This document shows, one piece after another, positions 58,566 through 64,000 of a stretch of 64,000 nucleotides of DNA; positions within the stretch are counted from its first letter, which is position 1; each line of letters opens with the position of its first letter. The DNA is from Elephas maximus indicus. Lineage: Eukaryota > Chordata > Mammalia > Proboscidea > Elephantidae. The stretch covers positions 38,762,378 to 38,826,377 of the forward strand of contig NC_064839.1 in the NCBI RefSeq assembly GCF_024166365.1, in the 5' to 3' direction. Below the pieces are notes generated by a model. The model was not told where the DNA came from and did no database searches. It saw nothing but the letters and a program-made list of their open reading frames with translations. The translations under genes were made by a program, and so were the position numbers.

Positions 58566-58766
58566 CCTGGGTGATGCAAAATGTTAAGTTCAACTACTAA
58601 CCAAAAGGTTAGAGGTTCAAATCCACCCTGAGGCACCTTGGAAGAAAGGCCTGGTGAATTACTTCTGAAAAATCAGCCACTGAAAATCCTATGGAGCACA
58701 GTTCTGCTCTGAAATACATGGGGTTGCCATGAGTTGGAATCAACAGCAACTGGTCTGTTTTTTTGT
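58566..58766 (+). mobile_element. AfroSINE, long subtype
   Basis: AGTCCCTGGGTGATGCAAAA head, GAAGAAAGGCCTGGTGAATT middle, GCCATGAGTTGGAATCAACA tail and a T-rich end. Inserted about 50 bp upstream of the proximal MARVELD3 exon acceptor. Confidence 0.9.
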
Positions 58767-59299
58767 TTTTTTTTTTTTTTACTTAGCACTTGGAGACTCT
58801 TCCAACTTGAGGCTCACCTCCCCTGCATCAGCTCAGACCAATCTCTTTATTCTGTCCCCTTGGAAAGCCTGGGTGCCTGATTGGCATTTGATGATAGCTG
58901 GGAACTACAGTCTCCAGACTGTGTCAGAGATACTTTGGACTGAAAAGAGTAACTATCAAAAGAGCAGAGCAGCCTGCCTCAGGAGAGGTGCAGGAAAATG
59001 GTGGAAGAAATCAAGCCAGTTAGCAGAAAGAAAGGCGTCCTGTGTGGAGGGGCAAGAGCATGCCCCTTGCCCCCCAGCCCCCACCGAAATAAAAAAAGTT
59101 GTCTCCTCTTTATATGTTTTGTGGCTATCTCCAATTTGAAAGAGATGACTTCTCCAAGTTTGAAAAAAAATCAATGTACAGCTCAAAAAATATAATGACA
59201 TTTGAAAAAAATGTGGACATTATACATCAAAATGGTAACTGCGGTTCATATGTATTGAAATATGAAAAATTAAGTTAAGCCTATATGCTTAAAATTTTA
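58767..59299. other. MARVELD3 intron, no feature recognised
   Basis: Mixed-composition sequence. Overlapping open frames on both strands near 58730-59200 resemble nothing known. Confidence 0.4.
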
Positions 59300-59452
59300 A
59301 AAATATATTGAAAGCAGGAACACAAACAGATACACATACACCAATATTCACTGCAGCACTCTTCACAGTAACTAAAAGATAGGAACAACTTAAATGTCCC
59401 TCAATAGATGAATTGATGAACAAACTATGGTATATCCATACAATGGAATATT
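59300..59452 (+). repeat. Older L1, left part (split by an RTE)
   Basis: CACTGCAGCACTCTTCACAG and CATACAATGGAATATT are L1 ORF2 sequence, continued at 62601 after the RTE. Confidence 0.78.
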
Positions 59453-62400
59453 GTTAGGGGTGTCAAGTTTGTTCTGACTCATAGCAACCCTGTGTACAAC
59501 AGAATGAAACACTGCCTGGTCCTGCACCATCCTCACAGTCATTGTTATGCTTGAGCCCATTATTGCAGCCACTTCGTCAATCCATCCCACTGAGGGTCTT
59601 CCTCTTTTTCACTGACCGTCTATCAAGCATGATGTCCTTCTCCAAGGACCGATCCCTCCTGATAACATGTCCAAAGTATGTGAGACAAAGTCTCGCCATC
59701 CTCGCGTCTAAAGAGCATTCTAGCTGTGCTTCCTCCAAGACAGTTTTGTTCCTTCTTCTGCCAGTCCATGGTATATTCAATATTCTTCACCAACACCACA
59801 ATTCAAAAGCATCAATTCCTCTTTGGCCTTCCTTATTTATTGCCCAGCTTTCACATGCGTATGAGGTAATTGAAAACACCATGGCTTGGGTCAGGTACAC
59901 CTTAGTCCTTAAAGTGACATCTTTGCTTTTTAACACATTAAAGAGGTCTTTTGCAGCAGATTTGCCCAATGCAATGCGTCATTTTATTTCTTGACTGCTG
60001 CTTCCACGGCTGTTGATTGTAAATCCAAGTAAAAGGAAATCCTTGACAACTTCAATCTTTTCTCCATTTATCATGATGTTGCTTATTGGTCAGGTTGTAA
60101 GAATTTTTGTTTTCTTTATGTTGAGGTGTAATCCATATTGAAGACCGTAATCTTTGATCTTCATCATTAAGTGCTTCAAGTCCTCTTCACTTTCAGCAAG
60201 CAAGGTTGTGTCATCTGCATATCGCAGGTTGTTAATGAGTATTCCTCCTATCCTGATGCCCTGTTCTTTTCATATAGTCCAGTTTCTTGGGTTATTTTCT
60301 CAGCATACAGATTGAATAAGTATGGTGAAAGGATACAACCCTGATGCACACCTTTTCTGACTTTACGCAGTATCCCCTTGTTCTATTCAAACGACTGCCT
60401 CTTGATCTATGTACAAGTTCCTCATGAGCACAATTAAGTGTTCTGGAATTCCCATTGTTTGCAATGTTATCCATAATTTCATATGATCCACACAGTCACA
60501 TGCCTTTACATAATCAATAAAACACAGGTAAGCATCTTTCTGGTATTCTCTGCTTTCAGCCAGGACCCATGTGACACCAGCAATGATATCCCTGGTTTCA
60601 CATCCTCTTCTGAACCTGGCTTGACTTTCTGGCAGTTCCCTGTCGATACACTGCTGCAGCCACTTTTGAATGATCTTCAGCAAAATTTTACTTGCATGTG
60701 ATATTAATGATATTGTTTGATAATGTCCACATTCAGTTGGATCACCTTTCTTTGGCAGTGGCAAAAATATGGATCTCTTCCAATTGGTTGGCCAAGTAGC
60801 TGTCTCCAAGTTTCTTAGCATAGACGAGTGAGTACTTCCAGTGCTGCATCCCAACTGGTATTCAATCAATTCCTGGAGGCTTGCTTTTCACCAGTGTCTT
60901 CAGTGCAGATTGGACTTCTTTCAGTACCATCAGTTCTTGATCATTTGCTACCTCCTGAAATGAACGAAAGTCAACCAACTCTTTTTGGTACAGTGACTGT
61001 GAATTTCTTCCATCTTCTTTTGATGCTTCCTGTATATTTTGCCCATAGAATCCTTCATAATTGCAACTTGAAGTCTGAATATTTTCTTCAGTTTTTTCAG
61101 CTTGAGAAACGTGGAGCATGTTCTTCCCTTTTGGTTTTCTAACTCCAGGTCTTTGCACATGTCATTATAATACTTTGTCTTCTCGAGCTGTCCTTTGAAA
61201 TCTTCTGTTTAGCTCTTTTACGTCATCATTTCTCCCATTTGCTTTAGCTACTCTGCATTCAAGAGCAACCTTCAGAGTCTCTTCTGACATCCATTTTGGT
61301 CTTTTCTTTCTTTCCTGTCTTTTTAATGACCTCTTGCTTTCTTCATATCTGATGTCCTTGATGTCATTCCACAACTCGCCTGGTGTTAGGTCATTAGTGT
61401 TCAATGCATCAAATCTATTCATGAGATGGTCTCTAAATTCAGGTGGGATATACTCAAGGTCGAGCTTTGGCTCTTGTAGGCTTGTTCTAATTTTCCTCAG
61501 CTTTAACTTGAACTTGCATTTGAGCAACTGATGGTCTGTTTTGCAGTTGGCCCTTGGCCTTGTTCTGACTGATATGGAGCTTTTCCATCGTCTCTTTCCA
61601 CAGATGTTGTCGATCTGATTCCTGTGCATTCCATTCAGTGAGGTCCGCGTGTATAGTAGTCTCTGTTTAAATTGGTTAAAAAGGCATTTGTAATGAAGAA
61701 GTCATTGGCCTTGCAAAATTCTGTCATGCGATCTCTAGCATCATTTCTATCACCAAGGCCATATTCTCCAACAACCAATCCTTCTTTTTTGTTTCCAACT
61801 TTTGCACTAGTTATCTATCACCAGTAATTATCAATGCATCCTGATTGCACGTTTGATCAGTTTCAGACTACAAAAGTTGGTAAAAATCTTTAATTTCTTC
61901 ATTTTTGGTCTTAGTGGTTCGTGTGTGTCAAATTGTCATATTAACTGGTTTTTCTTGTAGGTGTATGGATATTATCCTATCACTGACAGCATTGTACTTC
62001 AGGATAGATCTTAAGATGTTCTTGATGATGAATGAAACACCATCCTTCTTCATTTGTCATATGATTGTCTGATTCAAAATGGCCAATACCAGTCCATTTC
62101 AGCTCACTAATGCTTAGGATATTGATGTTTATTCATTCCATTTCATTTTTGACGATTTCCAATTTTCCTAGATTCATACTTCGTACATTCCATGTTCCTA
62201 TTATTAGTATTTGCAGCTGTTTCTTCTCATTTTGAGTCATGACACATCAGCAAATGAAGGTTTAAAAAGCTTGGCTCCATCCATGTAATTAAGGTCAACT
62301 CTACTGTGAGGAGGCAACTCTTCCCCAGTTGCCTTTTGAGTGCCTTCCAACCTGAGGTGCTCATCTTGTGGTACTATATCAGACAATGTTCTGCTGCTAT

Positions 62401-62588
62401 TCATAAGATTTTCACTGGCTAATTTTCTTCAGAAGACCACAGGTCCTTCTTCCTAGTCTGTCTTAGCTCAGCTGAAACCTGCCCACCATGGGTGACCCTG
62501 CTGTTATCTGAATACCGGTGGCATATCTTCCTGCTTCACAGCAACACACAAGTTCCCACAGTACGACAAACTGACAGATGCATGGGGG
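59453..62588 (-). mobile_element. RTE-type LINE, nearly full length, inactive
   Basis: About 3.1 kb on the - strand, flanked by CAATGGAATATT / CAATGGAGTTTT (59441-59452, 62589-62600). Includes a 5' leader (CTGACAGATGCATGGGGG edge), endonuclease remnants near 62230-61640, a linker frame (61629-61165), RT (60869-60387, RFRRGCETRDIIAGV) with an intact YADD at 60221-60210, and a C-terminal frame (59780-59577). Frames are broken by stops and shifts. Its 3' end (59453-59500) resembles the AfroSINE tail. Confidence 0.9.
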
Positions 62589-62600
62589 CAATGGAGTTTT

Positions 62601-62955
62601 ACTCAGCCATAAAGAGAAATGAAGTCCTGATACGTGCTACAACATGGATAAACCTTGAGAACATAATGCTGAGTGAAATAAGTCAGTCACAAAATGATAA
62701 ATATTATATGCTTCTATTTAACGTGAAATTTCAGCAGGGAAGTATATACAGGCCTAAGGTTATTAGTAGTTAGCAGGGGTGGGAAGGAGGGAGAGGGAAA
62801 TAAGGACTCATTGCTTAGGAGACACTGAGCTTCTGTTATGGGTAATGGAAAAGTCTGGAAACAGATAATGGTGATAGTTGCACACATGATGATCACAATT
62901 AATGCCACTAAATCGTACATGTCAAGAATGTTAAAATGGCAAGTTAAAAAAGGAA
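62601..62955 (+). repeat. Older L1, right part
   Basis: ACTCAGCCATAAAGAGAAAT, AACATAATGCTGAGTGAAAT and an A-rich end near 62943, the continuation of 59300-59452. Confidence 0.8.
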
Positions 62956-63140
62956 ACAATGTTTGTTTTATTGTACTTAGATTTTAACTCAATAAATAAC
63001 TTTGTTTTCTTTTGTTTCCCTAAAAGGCACATCTCTTGGGCTATAATATTTTTCCAGAGCTGGATTCTTTCACGGCCCTTGGCTTCTTTCTGTTGGATAA
63101 GGAAAGGGCTCCAGGTCTTCCACCAAAGCTGGGTGCTTTT

Positions 63141-63438
63141 CTTAAAATCAATTTTATTGAGACATACACAACAAAGTGCACCGACATTGAATACACAGTT
63201 TGATGAGTTTTGACAAATGTGTATATTATGTGACCATAATCAAGATACAAAACATTTTCATTAACCTGGAAACTTCCCCAGTACATCTTTGCAATCAATC
63301 CCCTACCCTTCCTCCTCGGGCAACCACCACTCTGCTTTCTGTTGTTAAAAATTAGTTTTGCCTTTTCTGTAATTTCATATAAATGCAAGCATACATACTC
63401 CTTTAAATCTGGTTTCTTTTGCTCAGTATAATGTAAAA
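63141..63438 (-). mobile_element. Old L1 fragment with a preserved target duplication
   Basis: ATTTTATTGAGACATACACA to CTTTTGCTCAGTATAATG, L1 3' region in reverse. CTGGGTGCTTTT flanks it at 63129-63140 and 63439-63450. Confidence 0.75.
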
Positions 63439-63450
63439 CTGGGTGCTTTT

Positions 63451-63942
63451 AAACTGGAAATTTTAAATGGTGGAATAGTTCCCATGGGTTATCTGACTCC
63501 CGCTCCAGTGAGGTAAGGCTGTCAGCATCTCTCTGGCATTTAGAGAACCAGATTTTGTGCCTGGTTCCAGTTGGTCTATTTATGAAGCTGGGTTACATCT
63601 GTCTAATGGAAATGATTCACTCTCAAGTATTATCTTTACACTCTACAATTCTTCCCCAAAATGGACATATATTTATTGTTTTCTTTGATTATAAAAGCAA
63701 CACATACTTATTGTAAAAAAAAAAAAGTAGATAAAACAAACATATAATGTAAAAATTGTCTATAAGCCAACCGGTAAAAAATAACCACTGTGTACATTAT
63801 AGTTTTTCTGGACTTTTCACTCCCTATATTCACAATTTTTGTTGTTTGTTTACTTTTAGGTAAGAACAGAGTTCTACTCTATCTACTATGGTATAACTTT
63901 TTCACTTAACAGTATATTGTGAACATTTTTCTCTACAGAAAA
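63451..63942. other. MARVELD3 intron, no feature recognised
   Basis: AT-rich sequence with an old L1-like stretch possible near 63660-63930. No exon seen. Confidence 0.4.
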
Positions 63943-64000
63943 AAAAAAAATCAAACCTGTTACCATCCAGTCAATTCTGACTCATAGGCAACACTATAGG
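63943..64000 (-). mobile_element. AfroSINE cut by the window edge
   Basis: A-run then CAAACCTGTTACCATCCAGT and CTCATAGGCAACACTATAGG, the tail of a reverse SINE continuing beyond the window. Confidence 0.88.

Noticed and set aside
60387..61629. Three - strand frames as a novel host gene cluster.
   Set aside because: They are collinear pieces of one RTE polyprotein, separated by frameshifts.

Overview
This is a window of mammalian nuclear DNA from an afrotherian, most likely an elephant or close relative. About twenty copies or pieces of a tRNA-headed SINE of the AfroSINE type are present, with two copies of its RTE partner element and several young L1 insertions, on a background of general mammalian repeats (MIR, L2, MER5, old L1). 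The order assignment rests on repeat type alone. Nothing is prokaryotic: introns are large, splice sites are GT-AG, and most open frames lie inside repeats.

Two convergent protein-coding genes are present. On the + strand, 16 consecutive coding exons (2075-46264) encode all but roughly the first 140 residues of PHLPP2, the PH-domain leucine-rich-repeat phosphatase that dephosphorylates AKT and PKC. Every exon junction keeps frame, giving 1181 residues plus stop. The order is PH domain (2 exons), leucine-rich repeats (about 11 exons), atypical PP2C phosphatase (last 3 exons), acidic/Ser-rich tail and a C-terminal DTAL PDZ ligand. A 3' UTR of about 3.8 kb follows, with candidate poly(A) signals and seed matches for miR-141/200a, miR-17, miR-27 and miR-205. 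On the - strand lie two alternative terminal exons of MARVELD3 (58519-57909 and 53260-52623). They have the same entry phase, and each encodes a complete four-pass MARVEL domain, a duplicated exon pair used alternatively. The 5' exons of MARVELD3 lie beyond the right edge and those of PHLPP2 beyond the left edge. The two genes end tail to tail, about 1.6-1.8 kb apart.

The introns are mostly transposable-element debris. The 13.5 kb last intron of PHLPP2 holds a nested structure: an RTE element (32676-43315) split by a full-length but broken L1 (33230-41067). A second, nearly full-length RTE (59453-62588) sits inside an older L1 in the MARVELD3 intron. Two loci show tandem SINEs inserted at the same target site, giving three copies of the target sequence. 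One insertion is only 28 bp long between perfect 12-bp target duplications. A rearranged RTE fragment ends 37 bp before a PHLPP2 exon.

I found no undescribed multi-gene system. The points most worth a second look are the transposon microstructures, the shared open frame in the L1 3' region, and the MARVEL exon pair.
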